DNA of 64,000 nucleotides. Source: Lactiplantibacillus daoliensis. GTDB lineage: Bacteria > Bacillota > Bacilli > Lactobacillales > Lactobacillaceae. The stretch covers positions 205,848 to 269,847 of the forward strand of contig NZ_BJDH01000005.1 of the NCBI RefSeq assembly GCF_005405005.1, given 5' to 3'. A model generated the notes under the pieces. That model saw only the letters and a program-made list of their open reading frames with translations, was not told the DNA's origin and ran no database searches. Below are positions 8,116-17,535 of this stretch, piece after piece. The position numbers and the translations under genes were made by a program. How positions within the stretch are numbered: the stretch's first letter is position 1; each line of letters starts with the position of its first letter.

Positions 8116-8622
8116 ATGGAAACCATTAAAGTTTCACAAACATTATCCGTCAGCAATCACCGTGTCTTTTCATCAGATTTAAACGAACATGATACGGTAT
8201 TTGGCGGTAAAATTCTTGCAGCTATTGATGACAATTCTTCGATTCCCGCGTCCCGTGTGGCGCGGATTGAAACCGTTACGGCGTCAGTTGATCAAGTCAA
8301 CTTTATTCTGCCGTTTCGATTGCAAGATTCGATGTGCACGGAGTCGTATGTTTCGGGTGTTGGTCATCGGTCAATTGAAGTCTTTACGAAAATTATCGGT
8401 GAACACTTGAAAACAGGTGAACGCTTCTTAGGTCTAACGTGTTTTTCATCTTTTGTCGTGATGGAACGTGATATTCAACTGCCAACAATTGTTCCAGATA
8501 GTGCAGAGTATCGCTTTGTTTGCGAAGGCTATGCGACACGTCAGGCTGAACGGATGGCGAAACTTAAGCGGCAAGAACATTTCAACCAACAGATTAGTTT
8601 AGAATTTCCGTGGACGATTTAA
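8116..8622 (+). CDS. Acyl-CoA thioesterase (hotdog fold)
   Basis: About 168 residues of the 4HBT/BFIT-like hotdog family, which hydrolyse acyl-CoA to free acid and CoA. The signature is NEHDTVFGGKILAAIDDNSS: the H-D/G-x-x-x-G-G stretch and the catalytic Asp at the start of the central helix. VDQVNFILPFRLQD and VGHRSIEVFTKIIGE are the long strands of the fold. The ATG at 8116 is chosen because GAGGTG lies just upstream; the GTG at 8101 has no ribosome binding site. A -10-like TATAAT is at 8078-8083. Confidence 0.88.
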   Translation: METIKVSQTLSVSNHRVFSSDLNEHDTVFGGKILAAIDDNSSIPASRVARIETVTASVDQVNFILPFRLQDSMCTESYVSGVGHRSIEVFTKIIGEHLKTGERFLGLTCFSSFVVMERDIQLPTIVPDSAEYRFVCEGYATRQAERMAKLKRQEHFNQQISLEFPWTI

Positions 8623-8624
8623 AT

Positions 8625-8666
8625 ACAAAAGCCACTAACCGAGACAATTTGGTTAGTGGCTTTTGT
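8625..8666. terminator. Bidirectional intrinsic terminator
   Basis: Perfect 16-base arms (ACAAAAGCCACTAACC on the left) around a 10-base loop, between the convergent thioesterase and dipeptidase genes. Confidence 0.88.
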
Positions 8667-8670
8667 TAAC

Positions 8671-10110
8671 TTATAGGTTTAAATCGGTGTCATAATTTAA
8701 TGGTGAAAAATCAGTGCTTTTGGTGATTAAGTCAGCTGACAAATCTTGCATTGCTGTCAATGCGATTTTAGCCGCGGCTTCGTTAGCCTTTGTTAGCACT
8801 GCCGATAATTGAGCTGTCGGCGTGTTTGCTATTGTCTGATCCGTCTTAATCAGATGGTGACCGAGTTTGATCATGGTCTCTTTCTGAACGTCATTGAGCA
8901 ACACGTGCAGGTCATGGTAGTGAGCATCGACTAAGACGCCAGCAAGTTTAAAAATCCAATAGGCTGACTGGTCATCGTATTTTTCAGTGGCCAGTTGATA
9001 GGCGGCGGGGGTGGTGTCGACGTTGGCGTAAAATGGCACGTATACACTTTCGGCGGCGACTCCCATTGCTAACCAATGAATCCCACGCGATCCGGCAGGC
9101 AGGTCGGGCCGAATTTGTAGGACGTGTGATTCTTGCGTTTTAGCCAAACTGATTGGTCGATACGTGTGTTTTTCGGCGTCAGTCCCACTGCCGACAGGAT
9201 CAAACGGCGTGCCTTCATAGTGTGAGGCCAAGTAATGTTGGGCTTCATCAATATGAATTAAGCGGTTAGCTCGTTGCACGAATGGCAAGTTGAATGATTC
9301 TGGATCTTGTTCGATTTCCGGCGTGAAGTATTTTTGGCCATACCAAACGCGAGGTGTGTTGTAATGTTGGTCGGACAAATCGGCTGTGCCAAAAACGTCA
9401 CGGAAGTTGAGTCCATTTGCCATGGAAGCCAATTGATTGTCAACGACAAAATCGCGAATTCCCTTAGCGTATAAAAAGTTTTCGTGGTCGGAATAGTCGA
9501 CTTCCTGAATGGCCAGCTGATTGGCAACAACGGCATAGGCGTCATCTGGAATTCGTTGGGCCACCCAATAATGCCCAGCGCCGGTCTCCATGTACCAAAC
9601 TTCATCAGCATCACTGAATAGAATCCCGTTGGTTTCATAAGTACCGTGGGTTTCGATAATTTTGCCCAACCGTTCTACGCCTTCACGTGCAGAAGCAATA
9701 TAAGGCAAGGTGACGGTAACCATGGCTTCTTCACCAATCCCGTCTTGCACGTAAGGATCAGCGGCTAAGACACGGACATTGCAATAAGCACTTTCAGTAG
9801 CACTCATGGCAACACCATGTTCGTTGATCCCATCTTCTTCAAATAAGCCATATTTGGGCGTCCATTCCGGGGTCGCGGTGTATTTGGCACGGCTCTTGGG
9901 TAACGTCATTGTAAATGGATGATCTTGGTCGTTGGATTTAAAAGTTTGTGGGGCATCGAATTCCGTGTGCGGATGCACGACGAATTTCTTGGCCCAAGCG
10001 GCCTTAGAATCTTCATTACGGCCAATCATGGTTGAGCCATCGGCGGTCGCGTTTTTACCGATTAAGATACTGGTACAAGCTGAGTATGGATTAAACTGAT
10101 GCGTCAGCAT
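8671..10110 (-). CDS. pepD: C69 family dipeptidase (PepD type)
   Basis: About 479 residues of the Ntn-hydrolase family C69, the lactobacillar PepD/PepDA dipeptidases that split dipeptides from casein or peptide uptake. The nucleophile is Cys12 in NPYSACTSILIG; other C69 members are matured to expose this Cys, and here only a short leader precedes it. IGRNEDS and GINEHGVAMSATES are conserved around the active site. The start at 10110 follows AGAAGG; an in-frame codon at 10140 lacks a ribosome binding site. It is divergent from the yitT-like gene with a short shared promoter region. Confidence 0.88.
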   Translation of the reverse strand: MLTHQFNPYSACTSILIGKNATADGSTMIGRNEDSKAAWAKKFVVHPHTEFDAPQTFKSNDQDHPFTMTLPKSRAKYTATPEWTPKYGLFEEDGINEHGVAMSATESAYCNVRVLAADPYVQDGIGEEAMVTVTLPYIASAREGVERLGKIIETHGTYETNGILFSDADEVWYMETGAGHYWVAQRIPDDAYAVVANQLAIQEVDYSDHENFLYAKGIRDFVVDNQLASMANGLNFRDVFGTADLSDQHYNTPRVWYGQKYFTPEIEQDPESFNLPFVQRANRLIHIDEAQHYLASHYEGTPFDPVGSGTDAEKHTYRPISLAKTQESHVLQIRPDLPAGSRGIHWLAMGVAAESVYVPFYANVDTTPAAYQLATEKYDDQSAYWIFKLAGVLVDAHYHDLHVLLNDVQKETMIKLGHHLIKTDQTIANTPTAQLSAVLTKANEAAAKIALTAMQDLSADLITKSTDFSPLNYDTDLNL

Positions 10111-10192
10111 AAAAAACCTTCTTTCTATCGTATTTCTCAAAATTTCACTAAACTTATTCTATCATTTAACTGTATAAATGGGGCTTTTTCGC

Positions 10193-10198
10193 TATAAT
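10193..10198 (+). promoter_or_regulatory. -10 box for yitT-like gene
   Basis: TATAAT lies 35 bases before the yitT-like start codon; TGTATA at 10171-10176, 16 bases upstream, is a weak -35 candidate. Confidence 0.45.
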
Positions 10199-10233
10199 AA
10201 GTGCAGCGAGAAAACTGTAAAGAAGGTTTGAGA

Positions 10234-11127
10234 ATGTCACATATTACAAATCCGCGACTAGCTTTTCTTTGGCAATTAGTGATCATGCTTGCTTCCGCGG
10301 TCGTTTCAGCATTTGCGTTAAATGAATTTTTGATTCCGGCGAACACCTTTAGCGGTGGGGTCAATGGGATTGCCCAGATTTTATATTCGGCTGGGAAACC
10401 GTTGGGGCTACATATCAATACCGGGTATTACATTCTGTTATTTAATACACCCATTGCATTGCTCGGCTGGTTTAAATTAGGGCACCGTTTCACGATTATG
10501 AGCTTTGCCACGGCCTTTTTGACTTCCGCGGCGGCGGTGGTTATGCCAGTGATAAACGTTGCCCACAATCCATTATTAGGCGCGTTGTTTGGCGGTGTCT
10601 TAACCGGCGTTGGGATTGGAATCACGATGCGTTATGGCTTTTCCACGGGTGGGTTTGACATCATCGTGCTGGTACTAGAACGGGCTACTGGTCGAACGGT
10701 CGGCAGTTTGATGTTTCTAACCAATTTTGCCATTATTATCATTTCTGGACTGCTATTTAGTTGGGAAAACGCGCTGTTCACGATTATCTCAATTTACGCG
10801 TCGACACGGTTAGTTGACCTGATTCATACGCGACATCAGAAACTTACCGCGATGATTGTGACGACCCAGGCAGAGGCCGTATCGAAAGCGATTCAAACAG
10901 CGATTCTTCGCGGGGTAACGATTACTGATTCCCATGGTGGCTATTCCGGTAAACCAAATGCCACTTTAATGGTGGTTTTAAGCCGTTATGAATTGTATGC
11001 TTTGCAGGCGGCAGTCCAACAGACTGATCAGCATGCCTTCATCAATATTTTAAACACGGTCGATACGTCCGGGTTATTTATGAATGAGCGGCAACAGGCT
11101 GAACAACGCAAGAGTTTACAAAATTAG
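10234..11127 (+). CDS. YitT family membrane protein (DUF161/DUF2179)
   Basis: About 297 residues. Five or six membrane helices fill the first two thirds (LVIMLASAVVSAFALNEF, the glycine-rich FSGGVNGIAQILYSAGKP, GALFGGVLTGVGIGITMRYG). The soluble C-terminal DUF2179 domain includes the pattern TAILRGVTITDSHGGYSG. YitT proteins are widespread in Firmicutes and of unclear function; the soluble domain is thought to bind a small ligand. The start is ATG 10234, after AGAAGG. The upstream GTG at 10201 would precede the ribosome binding site. Confidence 0.88.
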   Translation: MSHITNPRLAFLWQLVIMLASAVVSAFALNEFLIPANTFSGGVNGIAQILYSAGKPLGLHINTGYYILLFNTPIALLGWFKLGHRFTIMSFATAFLTSAAAVVMPVINVAHNPLLGALFGGVLTGVGIGITMRYGFSTGGFDIIVLVLERATGRTVGSLMFLTNFAIIIISGLLFSWENALFTIISIYASTRLVDLIHTRHQKLTAMIVTTQAEAVSKAIQTAILRGVTITDSHGGYSGKPNATLMVVLSRYELYALQAAVQQTDQHAFINILNTVDTSGLFMNERQQAEQRKSLQN

Positions 11128-11181
11128 AAAGTTAAGATATGATTAGATTCAATCAAAGACTATCAGAGGAGCGTGACAACG

Positions 11182-11376
11182 ATGCCAATCGTACACATTG
11201 ATTTAATTGCCGGTCGTTCACAAGCACAACTTAAAGGTTTGGTGAAGGATGTTACCGATGCCGTCAGCAAAAATACTGGCGCACCGGCCGAACATATCCA
11301 CGTTATCTTAAGTGAAATGCAAAAAGATCGCTATAGTGTTGGCGGTATTTTAAAGAGCGACGAGGAAGCTAAATAA
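11182..11376 (+). CDS. 4-oxalocrotonate tautomerase family protein
   Basis: A 64-residue tautomerase subunit. After Met removal the N-terminal Pro ([14 protein letters not shown]) is the catalytic base, and the first strand and the Arg at about position 12 match the family. It normally assembles into hexamers and shifts keto-enol double bonds; in Gram-positive bacteria the natural substrate is usually unknown. The ATG at 11182 is selected because only this start leaves Pro at position 1 (a start at 11173 would not). GAGGAG lies upstream, and a terminator follows directly. Confidence 0.9.
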   Translation: MPIVHIDLIAGRSQAQLKGLVKDVTDAVSKNTGAPAEHIHVILSEMQKDRYSVGGILKSDEEAK

Positions 11377-11389
11377 GTGCCCTCGTCTG

Positions 11390-11420
11390 AACCGGCCCGG
11401 AATTCACGGCCGGTTTTTTT
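11390..11420 (+). terminator. Intrinsic terminator
   Basis: AACCGGCC ... GGCCGGTT followed by T7 downstream of the tautomerase gene. Confidence 0.88.
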
Positions 11421-11457
11421 GAAAGTTGGCAAGTTGTCTGAAAAGTGAGGTTAGATC

Positions 11458-12783
11458 GTGAACGAACAAATTACAGCCGCAGACTTGAATGCGGAACAGC
11501 ATTTAATGGTCGGCGGGGTCGATACTTTGGCGTTAGCTAAAAAATATCAAACACCTTTATATGTTTATGACACGGGTGAAATCCGCGCCGAAATTAATGC
11601 TTTTAAGCAAGTATTTGAAGCAAATCAGGTCAAATATCAAATAAGTTATGCCAGCAAAGCCTTTGCGGCAGTTGCAATGTATCAAGTCATTGCAGAAGAA
11701 GGCATTCATTGCGATGTCGTTTCTGGTGGTGAGTTATATACTGCGAAGCAAGCCGGTTTTCCAATGCAGCAGGTTTCTTTCCACGGCAACAATAAGTCGT
11801 TGGCAGAACTGACGATGGCATTGGATTATGGTGTTGGCTGTATTATTGTTGATAATTTTTATGAGTTAAAATTATTAGCAGATTTGGCTGCCGAACGGGA
11901 ACAATTAACGACGATTATGCTCCGAGTAGCGCCAGGAATCTCAGCACATACGCATGAGTATATTTCAACGGGCCAAGAAGATTCAAAGTTTGGTTTTGAC
12001 TTGAATAGTGGGCAAGCTGATGACGCAGTCAAACAAGCTCAAGCAGCGCCGTACTTAGATTTAGTCGGTGTTCACTGTCACATCGGGTCGCAGATTTTTG
12101 AACTTGACGGCTTTAAGATGATTGTGGATAAATTAGTGACCTTATTTGCCCGTTGGCAAAAGGATTTGGGCTTTTACCCACAGATCATCAATGTTGGCGG
12201 GGGATTCGGTGTGAAGTATACCTCGGAAGACCAACCCTTATTGCCAACTGAATTTGTGGACGCAATTATTAAAGAAACGATTGCTCAAACACAGGCTAAG
12301 CAGGTGCCGATGCTCGAGATTTGGATTGAACCGGGGCGCTCACTGGTCGCAACTGCTGGGATGACGTTATATACGTTAGGCGCTTCCAAAGAGATTCCGG
12401 GGATTCGCAAGTATTTGGCCGTCGATGGCGGCATGGGCGATAATATTCGGCCAGCCTTGTATGAAGCCAAGTATGAAGCGGTATTGGCTAAGGATCCCAC
12501 CTTGCCGAGTGAACAGGTGGCTTCGATTGCCGGAAAATATTGTGAGTCTGGTGACATGTTGATCTGGGATCAAAAGTTACCAGCGACCAAGCCTGGTGAT
12601 GTACTAGCCGTGTTGGACACTGGCGCGTACGGTTATTCCATGGCCAGCAACTATAATCGTAATCCACGACCGGCCGTAATCTTTTGCGAAGACGGCCATA
12701 GTCAAATGGTCGTGCAACGCGAAACCTATGCGGATCTCACACGTTTAGATGTGCCATTGGTGACCAAAACTGAAGTGAATTAG
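11458..12783 (+). CDS. lysA: Diaminopimelate decarboxylase
   Basis: 441 residues, the usual LysA length. It makes L-lysine and CO2 from meso-diaminopimelate, the last step of lysine synthesis, using pyridoxal phosphate. Visible motifs are YASKAFAAVAMYQ (PLP-bearing Lys), GVHCHIGSQIF, NVGGGFGVKY (phosphate-binding glycines), IEPGRSLVATAGM and KYCESGDML (Cys at the dimer active site). Starts at GTG with GAGGTTA upstream. It stands between two terminators, so it is probably transcribed alone or from a promoter close to 11440. Confidence 0.95.
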   Translation: MNEQITAADLNAEQHLMVGGVDTLALAKKYQTPLYVYDTGEIRAEINAFKQVFEANQVKYQISYASKAFAAVAMYQVIAEEGIHCDVVSGGELYTAKQAGFPMQQVSFHGNNKSLAELTMALDYGVGCIIVDNFYELKLLADLAAEREQLTTIMLRVAPGISAHTHEYISTGQEDSKFGFDLNSGQADDAVKQAQAAPYLDLVGVHCHIGSQIFELDGFKMIVDKLVTLFARWQKDLGFYPQIINVGGGFGVKYTSEDQPLLPTEFVDAIIKETIAQTQAKQVPMLEIWIEPGRSLVATAGMTLYTLGASKEIPGIRKYLAVDGGMGDNIRPALYEAKYEAVLAKDPTLPSEQVASIAGKYCESGDMLIWDQKLPATKPGDVLAVLDTGAYGYSMASNYNRNPRPAVIFCEDGHSQMVVQRETYADLTRLDVPLVTKTEVN

Positions 12784-12793
12784 CAGTTTTTTT

Positions 12794-12821
12794 GACGAGA
12801 ATGCAAATTTCTCGTCTTTTT
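12794..12821 (+). terminator. Intrinsic terminator after lysA
   Basis: GACGAGAA ... TTCTCGTC with a short AT loop, followed by TTTTTA. Confidence 0.85.
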
Positions 12822-12853
12822 ATTGAGACCAGTTGTGATTGAGAGGGATTTTG

Positions 12854-13639
12854 ATGGAAAAGTATGACGCACCCATTGGTGTTTTTGATTCAGGTGTTGG
12901 TGGGATTAGTACGTTACGAACCCTAACCAAGGCTTTACCGCAAGAAGATTTTATTTTTTATGGTGATTCTAAGAATGCGCCTTATGGTGAAAAATCGGCT
13001 GCAACTGTTACCAGCTTGTCAACGCAGGTTGTTGAACAGTTACGGGCCCACGCTGTTAAAGCAATTGTGATTGCCTGTAATACGGCTACTTCGGCAGCGA
13101 AACCGGCGCTGGTGGTTGCTTATCCAGAATTGCCAATTTTGGGGATTGAACCAGCCTTAAAAGAAGCCGTCGATGCTGGTAAAAAGCACATTTTGGTCAT
13201 GGCGACGCCGCTAACGCTTAGCCGGCCAAAGTATTTGGCACAACGCAATCGTTTTAGTGACCGAGCCATGATTCAGTCCTTGCCTTGTCCAGGACTAGCC
13301 GATTTAATCGAGGGCGGTGAAGCCCAACTACCAGCTATTCGTAAGCTTTTAACGACTTTGCTTACACCGGTAAGTGATCAGCCGATTGATGGGGTTGTGC
13401 TGGGATGTACGCACTATCCGTTCATTGAAGGTCTAATTCGTGAAAAATTTGCCCCGGCAACGACTTTTTATGACGGTTATCGTGGGATTGCTGCAAATTT
13501 GAAACAGACGCTACAACAGGCTGATCTGTTACGACCAGATCGCCACCAACAAACGGTCACCTTTTTAAGTAGTCGAGACACACCGGCGGAAATTGCCTTG
13601 TACCAACATTTGTATGCGCACGGTATTGATCTAGCATAG
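12854..13639 (+). CDS. murI: Glutamate racemase
   Basis: About 261 residues. It converts L- to D-glutamate for peptidoglycan and needs no cofactor. The two catalytic cysteines are seen in VIACNTATSAA and VLGCTHYPF, and GVFDSGVGGISTL is the N-terminal substrate loop with the Asp-Ser pair; YGDSKNAPYGEK is also conserved. The start ATG 12854 follows GAGAGGGA; the longer frame from a TTG at 12839 would begin before that site. It lies directly after lysA but behind a terminator. Confidence 0.95.
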   Translation: MEKYDAPIGVFDSGVGGISTLRTLTKALPQEDFIFYGDSKNAPYGEKSAATVTSLSTQVVEQLRAHAVKAIVIACNTATSAAKPALVVAYPELPILGIEPALKEAVDAGKKHILVMATPLTLSRPKYLAQRNRFSDRAMIQSLPCPGLADLIEGGEAQLPAIRKLLTTLLTPVSDQPIDGVVLGCTHYPFIEGLIREKFAPATTFYDGYRGIAANLKQTLQQADLLRPDRHQQTVTFLSSRDTPAEIALYQHLYAHGIDLA

Positions 13640-13742
13640 GCTGTTTTCTTAACAAAGTCCTAAGCTTCAATTGCTGTGACTAGTTAAATTTACCAGAGTA
13701 GCCTATATTATTAACTAACTTATGATTTAGGAGTCTGATTGC

Positions 13743-14510
13743 ATGGGGAAGCAACAAAAATCAGTCATGATGACCTACCACCTGGTAGTCACTGGTTTGA
13801 CACTGTGGTCGGTGGTAAATGTCTTGTTGATGATATTTCACATCGGTGACTGGCAGACCGAGATGCGAATCGCAAATGTTTTGCTAGCGTTATTTGCCGT
13901 CGATTATTTTATCCGTTTAGCAATGGCGAAAGATCGTAAGGCTTTCTTGATTCACGCGGCGTTTGATTTAATGGGAATCATCCCAATGCATCCGGTTTTC
14001 GCGCTTTTCCGTTTGGGACGGTTGGCACGGATGATTCAATACCACCATCTTTTTTGGCGGTTCGGGATTGATGGCAAATGGACGCATGATTTTCACCGCT
14101 TTGTTTATAGTACGGGATTTATTTATTTGTTTTCAATCAGCATTGCCATCATTGTTTTGAGCGCCTTGTTATTCTCAGTGTTTGAACATCAAAGTTTATC
14201 GAATTCATTATGGTGGGCGGTGACCACCGCGACAACGGTCGGGTATGGCGATGAAACGCCGCACACGCCAGTTGGTAAAATTATCGCCGCAGCACTGATG
14301 TTTGGCGGCATTGGCTTTATTGGGTTGCTGACGAGTACGATTACGGACTTCTTTACGACCCAAACTAGCCAAGCAATAAGTCATGAAACGCAGAAAGAAC
14401 AGCCGGATCTGACGTTGCTGCTGACCAAAATTGATCGTTTAACGAAGCAAGTGGATCAGTTGCAAGCAGAGGTTAAACGGCAAAATGACAGCAGGCATTC
14501 ATCAAAATAA
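13743..14510 (+). CDS. Voltage-gated-like potassium channel (single-subunit 6TM type)
   Basis: A 255-residue ion-channel subunit. The selectivity filter TVGYGD is in TATTVGYGDETPHTPVG (residues about 158-175), between the pore helix WWAVTT and the final helix IAAALMFGGIGFIGLLTS. Upstream helices include FALFRLGRLARMIQ, with spaced Arg residues like a short S4 voltage sensor. The last 35 residues (LLLTKIDRLTKQVDQLQAE) form a coiled coil that could drive tetramerisation. It acts in the cytoplasmic membrane for K+ flux. Ribosome binding site TAGGAG. Confidence 0.9.
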   Translation: MGKQQKSVMMTYHLVVTGLTLWSVVNVLLMIFHIGDWQTEMRIANVLLALFAVDYFIRLAMAKDRKAFLIHAAFDLMGIIPMHPVFALFRLGRLARMIQYHHLFWRFGIDGKWTHDFHRFVYSTGFIYLFSISIAIIVLSALLFSVFEHQSLSNSLWWAVTTATTVGYGDETPHTPVGKIIAAALMFGGIGFIGLLTSTITDFFTTQTSQAISHETQKEQPDLTLLLTKIDRLTKQVDQLQAEVKRQNDSRHSSK

Positions 14511-14611
14511 TGTCGGTGTTTGTCAGTCTTCCAAATAAAACTTGGTTGTATGTATTTTCAGTCAATTACGCTAAAGTTAGGCTTAAAAGCAGTCACTAAG
14601 GGGCGAGGGAT

Positions 14612-14941
14612 ATGAAAAGTCATCAACAAGTTTTGGTCTGGTTAACCGGGTTAAGGGCGAATGGTCGCAAGTGGCGTTGGCTGATTGTTTTGACAATGAG
14701 CGTATTGTTCAGCTTTGGTCAGTTTGGCTGGCAGGTACAGGCCAGTACGACGCCGGTTATGACCCAGCCACATTCGGTTAAAGCGGAACTATTTGATAGC
14801 CGGACTGGCGCCATGTTGTCACTAGCAACCACTCATGATGGTCATGCCAATCAGATTAATCAGTTGAGCTTAGTGTTACTGGTTTCAAGTGGGGTTATTG
14901 GCAGCTACTGCTGGTACCGTGCTAAACATTTACAAAAATAA
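14612..14941 (+). CDS. Small exported or membrane protein of unknown function
   Basis: 109 residues, not recognised. A positively charged start is followed by a hydrophobic stretch (WLIVLTMSVLFSFGQFGW) ending in VQASTT, which looks like a signal peptide with cleavage after A-S or Q-A-S. A short, Thr/His-rich extracellular part and a second hydrophobic helix near the C-terminus (LSLVLLVSSGVIGSYCWY) with basic RAKHLQK come next. It would be a membrane-anchored protein with a small external domain. There is no LPxTG motif. Ribosome binding site GGGGCGAGGG. Confidence 0.65.
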   Translation: MKSHQQVLVWLTGLRANGRKWRWLIVLTMSVLFSFGQFGWQVQASTTPVMTQPHSVKAELFDSRTGAMLSLATTHDGHANQINQLSLVLLVSSGVIGSYCWYRAKHLQK

Positions 14942-14980
14942 AAAAAGGCGGTTGGGATTAGTTTCCCAGCCGCCTTAATT
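14941..14980. terminator. Bidirectional intrinsic terminator
   Basis: AAGGCGGTTGGGA ... TCCCAGCCGCCTT hairpin between the small membrane protein gene and the convergent HAD phosphatase gene. Confidence 0.8.
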
Positions 14981-14990
14981 GGTATTAGAG

Positions 14991-15800
14991 TTATTCTGCA
15001 AGGTCAAAATATTGATTAAGATACCTAGCAACGCCGTTTTGGTCGTTGTCGTAAGGTGTGATGTCGTCCGCCGCCGCTTTAATTGCGGCGGTACCATTGG
15101 CCATGGCAACTCCCAAACCGGCATATTGAAGCATTTCTAAGTCGTTATGTTCGTCACCAAAGGCAATGATATTGTTACGCGAGATGTGAAAATAATCTGC
15201 TAAGTAGGCCATCCCCTTGGCTTTATGGACACCTTTTGAGGTGACTTCTAAAATAGCGTTTGGTCCGCCCCAGACGCCAACGTCCACTGAATCGCCAAAG
15301 TGGTCATTGATCCAATTGATAATGGCAGAACGCTTATCTAATTGCACTAATAACACTAATGAGTTTGGGTTACGGGTTAGTGTTTCTGGCGTTAGTCGGG
15401 GACTGTTGGCGATTTGCGGAAAGAATTTCCCAGCAATTAAGTCCTGACCAGCAGTCATGGTACTATTTTTATTTTCGGCAATAATCTCATTGATTCCCAA
15501 TTGCTCGCGGTATTTGACAAGTGCCAATACGATGGCTTTATTGAGGGTGAACTGGTATTCCGATGACCAGTTTTGATGGGGTAAATGCCCCAGTGAGCCA
15601 TTGAAATTAATCATGGGACTCTGTAACTGCAAATCATCATAGATCGCCTGAGAGCCCTGATAAGAGCGACCGGTGATGATACTAACAATGTGCCCAGCAG
15701 CTTGCAGACGTTGCATAGTTTGGATGGTTGGGTCATTTAACTTAGAATCGGCATTCAAAGTGGTACCGTCTAAATCTAAAGCAATTAATTTACGCGTCAT
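14991..15800 (-). CDS. Cof-type HAD-IIB family phosphatase
   Basis: 269 residues. HAD motif I is ALDLDGTTLN (nucleophile Asp), motif II is SIITGRS, a Lys-containing motif III is SKGVHKAKGMAYL, and motif IV is AFGDEHNDLEML, followed by GLGVAMANGTAAIK. The IIB-type cap lies between motifs II and III. Such enzymes dephosphorylate sugar phosphates, flavin or pyridoxal phosphates with broad overlap, so no single substrate can be given. Monocistronic on the minus strand. Confidence 0.9.
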   Translation of the reverse strand: MTRKLIALDLDGTTLNADSKLNDPTIQTMQRLQAAGHIVSIITGRSYQGSQAIYDDLQLQSPMINFNGSLGHLPHQNWSSEYQFTLNKAIVLALVKYREQLGINEIIAENKNSTMTAGQDLIAGKFFPQIANSPRLTPETLTRNPNSLVLLVQLDKRSAIINWINDHFGDSVDVGVWGGPNAILEVTSKGVHKAKGMAYLADYFHISRNNIIAFGDEHNDLEMLQYAGLGVAMANGTAAIKAAADDITPYDNDQNGVARYLNQYFDLAE

Positions 15801-15947
15801 TGCAAAAAGTCACCTCAGTTTTCAGAATTAGCTTAAGTGCATTTAATTTAGCATATTTTCTGAAAGAAAGCGAATTCTGATGCTGGCCGTGTTACTAAAA
15901 TGTGTTAATCTAGTTGAGGAAGAATTTCGTTATAGGAGGAATTTGGG

Positions 15948-17315
15948 TTGAACCTACCAGCAGAATTTATCACTAAATATCAAAAATTATTGGGTGACAC
16001 CGCACCGGCTTTTTTTGCCGCATTTGATGAGCCAGTGGAAAAAGGGTTCCGGGTCAATCCGATGAAACCAGTCACCCCCGCCATGAAAGCCAAGATGACG
16101 ATGCCAATTTCTTATAGTCCAATTGGCTACTATGGCAAAGTTAATGGTAACGCCCTCGAGCATCTGGCCGGGGCGGTCTACAGTCAGGAACCAAGCGCCA
16201 TGACTGTGGGTGAAGTGGCCAAGCCAGCACTTAACGAGCGCGTGCTAGACTTGTGTGCAGCCCCTGGTGGGAAAACGACGCATTTGTTGAGCTATTTGCA
16301 ACAGACTGGCCTATTAGTCACGAATGAAATTAATCCCAAGCGAGTCACTGCGCTCGGTGATAACGTTGAGCGGTATGGTGCCCGGAATACGGTCATTACG
16401 AATGAAACGCCGGCCCACTTGTCCAAAGCACTACCAGGTTTTTTTGACCGCATTTTAGTTGACGCCCCCTGTTCTGGTGAAGGGATGTTTCGTAAGGACC
16501 CTGATGCCATGCAATATTGGACACCGGCGTACCCAGCTGAATGTGCGACTCGGCAACGTGAAATTTTGATGGAAACAGTCAAAATGTTACGGCCGGGCGG
16601 ACATTTGATCTACTCAACTTGTACCTTTGCACCCGAAGAAGACGAGCAGATAATTGCTTGGTTACTACAAACTTATCCTGAATTTGAGCTTGAGCCCATT
16701 GAAAAGGTGGCTGGCATGGTTGACGCAAAGCCAGAATGGGCCGACGGCAATCCAGAGTTAGCAAAGGCGGCACGACTATTTCCACATTTAATGCGCGGTG
16801 AAGGTCACTTCATTGCCAAATTAGTCTATCGTGGTTCAGTTGAGCCGAAGGAACCGCGACTCGTTCGTGATGAGTTGAAGCCGGAACAACGCCAATTATG
16901 GGAGCGGTATGCCAAGCAGGCAAATTTAACCGATTTACCTGCTTGGGCGTTGCAGGCGCATGGCGACCAACTATATGGTGTGCCAGCAATGATGCCAGTC
17001 ACGCGGCACCTTAAAATTTTCCGCGCTGGGATTCAATTGGGCACATTTAAAAAGAATCGTTTTGAACCAAGTTACGCCTTGGCACTAGCCAGTGCCGATT
17101 TAGCTTTGCCATCTTTGGCAATCGATCATCAGCAATGGGAGCATTACGTGCACGGGGAGACTTTCCAGTTGGCAACTACTGGAAAGTCTGGTTTTACGGT
17201 GCTGACTTGTGCCGGATTACCAGTTGGCTTTGGCAAGGTCGTTGGTCGGACTGTGAAAAATTTCTTTCCAAAAGGGTTGCGTTTCTTAGCAACTGACGAA
17301 AATACACAATTGTAA
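15948..17315 (+). CDS. RsmF-type 16S rRNA (cytosine-C5)-methyltransferase
   Basis: 455 residues of the RsmB/RsmF (NOL1/NOP2/Sun) family, which methylates rRNA cytosines using SAM. The SAM site is VLDLCAAPGGKTTHL (residues about 100-114), and the two catalytic cysteines lie in VDAPCSGEGMFRKDP and YSTCTFAPEEDE. The C-terminal third is the PUA-like/RsmF C-terminal extension that recognises RNA. TTG start with a near-perfect AGGAGG upstream. Family-level assignment is firm; the exact target nucleotide is not shown by the sequence. Confidence 0.92.
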   Translation: MNLPAEFITKYQKLLGDTAPAFFAAFDEPVEKGFRVNPMKPVTPAMKAKMTMPISYSPIGYYGKVNGNALEHLAGAVYSQEPSAMTVGEVAKPALNERVLDLCAAPGGKTTHLLSYLQQTGLLVTNEINPKRVTALGDNVERYGARNTVITNETPAHLSKALPGFFDRILVDAPCSGEGMFRKDPDAMQYWTPAYPAECATRQREILMETVKMLRPGGHLIYSTCTFAPEEDEQIIAWLLQTYPEFELEPIEKVAGMVDAKPEWADGNPELAKAARLFPHLMRGEGHFIAKLVYRGSVEPKEPRLVRDELKPEQRQLWERYAKQANLTDLPAWALQAHGDQLYGVPAMMPVTRHLKIFRAGIQLGTFKKNRFEPSYALALASADLALPSLAIDHQQWEHYVHGETFQLATTGKSGFTVLTCAGLPVGFGKVVGRTVKNFFPKGLRFLATDENTQL

Positions 17316-17352
17316 GTAGTAAAAATAAGCATGTTTAAGCCAGCCTTCAAGC

Positions 17353-17535
17353 CTAAACACGCTTATTTGTGGTTGTCTTAGCCCGTTGGACCTCAATACA
17401 ATCAACACAATATGGTACGGCGTTATGGTTTAAGAATGCGTTGATTTCGGTCAGACCATGTGGTGGAATTTCCAACAAGAAGTAAGCCTTATCCCATTTT
17501 TGGAGTACTTTACCACAGTTTTGGCAGATTAACAT
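17353..17535 (-). CDS. Small zinc-ribbon-like protein
   Basis: 60 residues with two Cys pairs, ICQNCGK at the N-terminus and YCVDCIE near position 44, in the C-x2-C ... C-x2-C spacing of a zinc ribbon. The basic tail RAKTTTNKRV may touch nucleic acid. The start at 17535 follows GGGAGG; the upstream part of the frame has no start with a ribosome binding site. Function unknown. Confidence 0.7.
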   Translation of the reverse strand: MLICQNCGKVLQKWDKAYFLLEIPPHGLTEINAFLNHNAVPYCVDCIEVQRAKTTTNKRV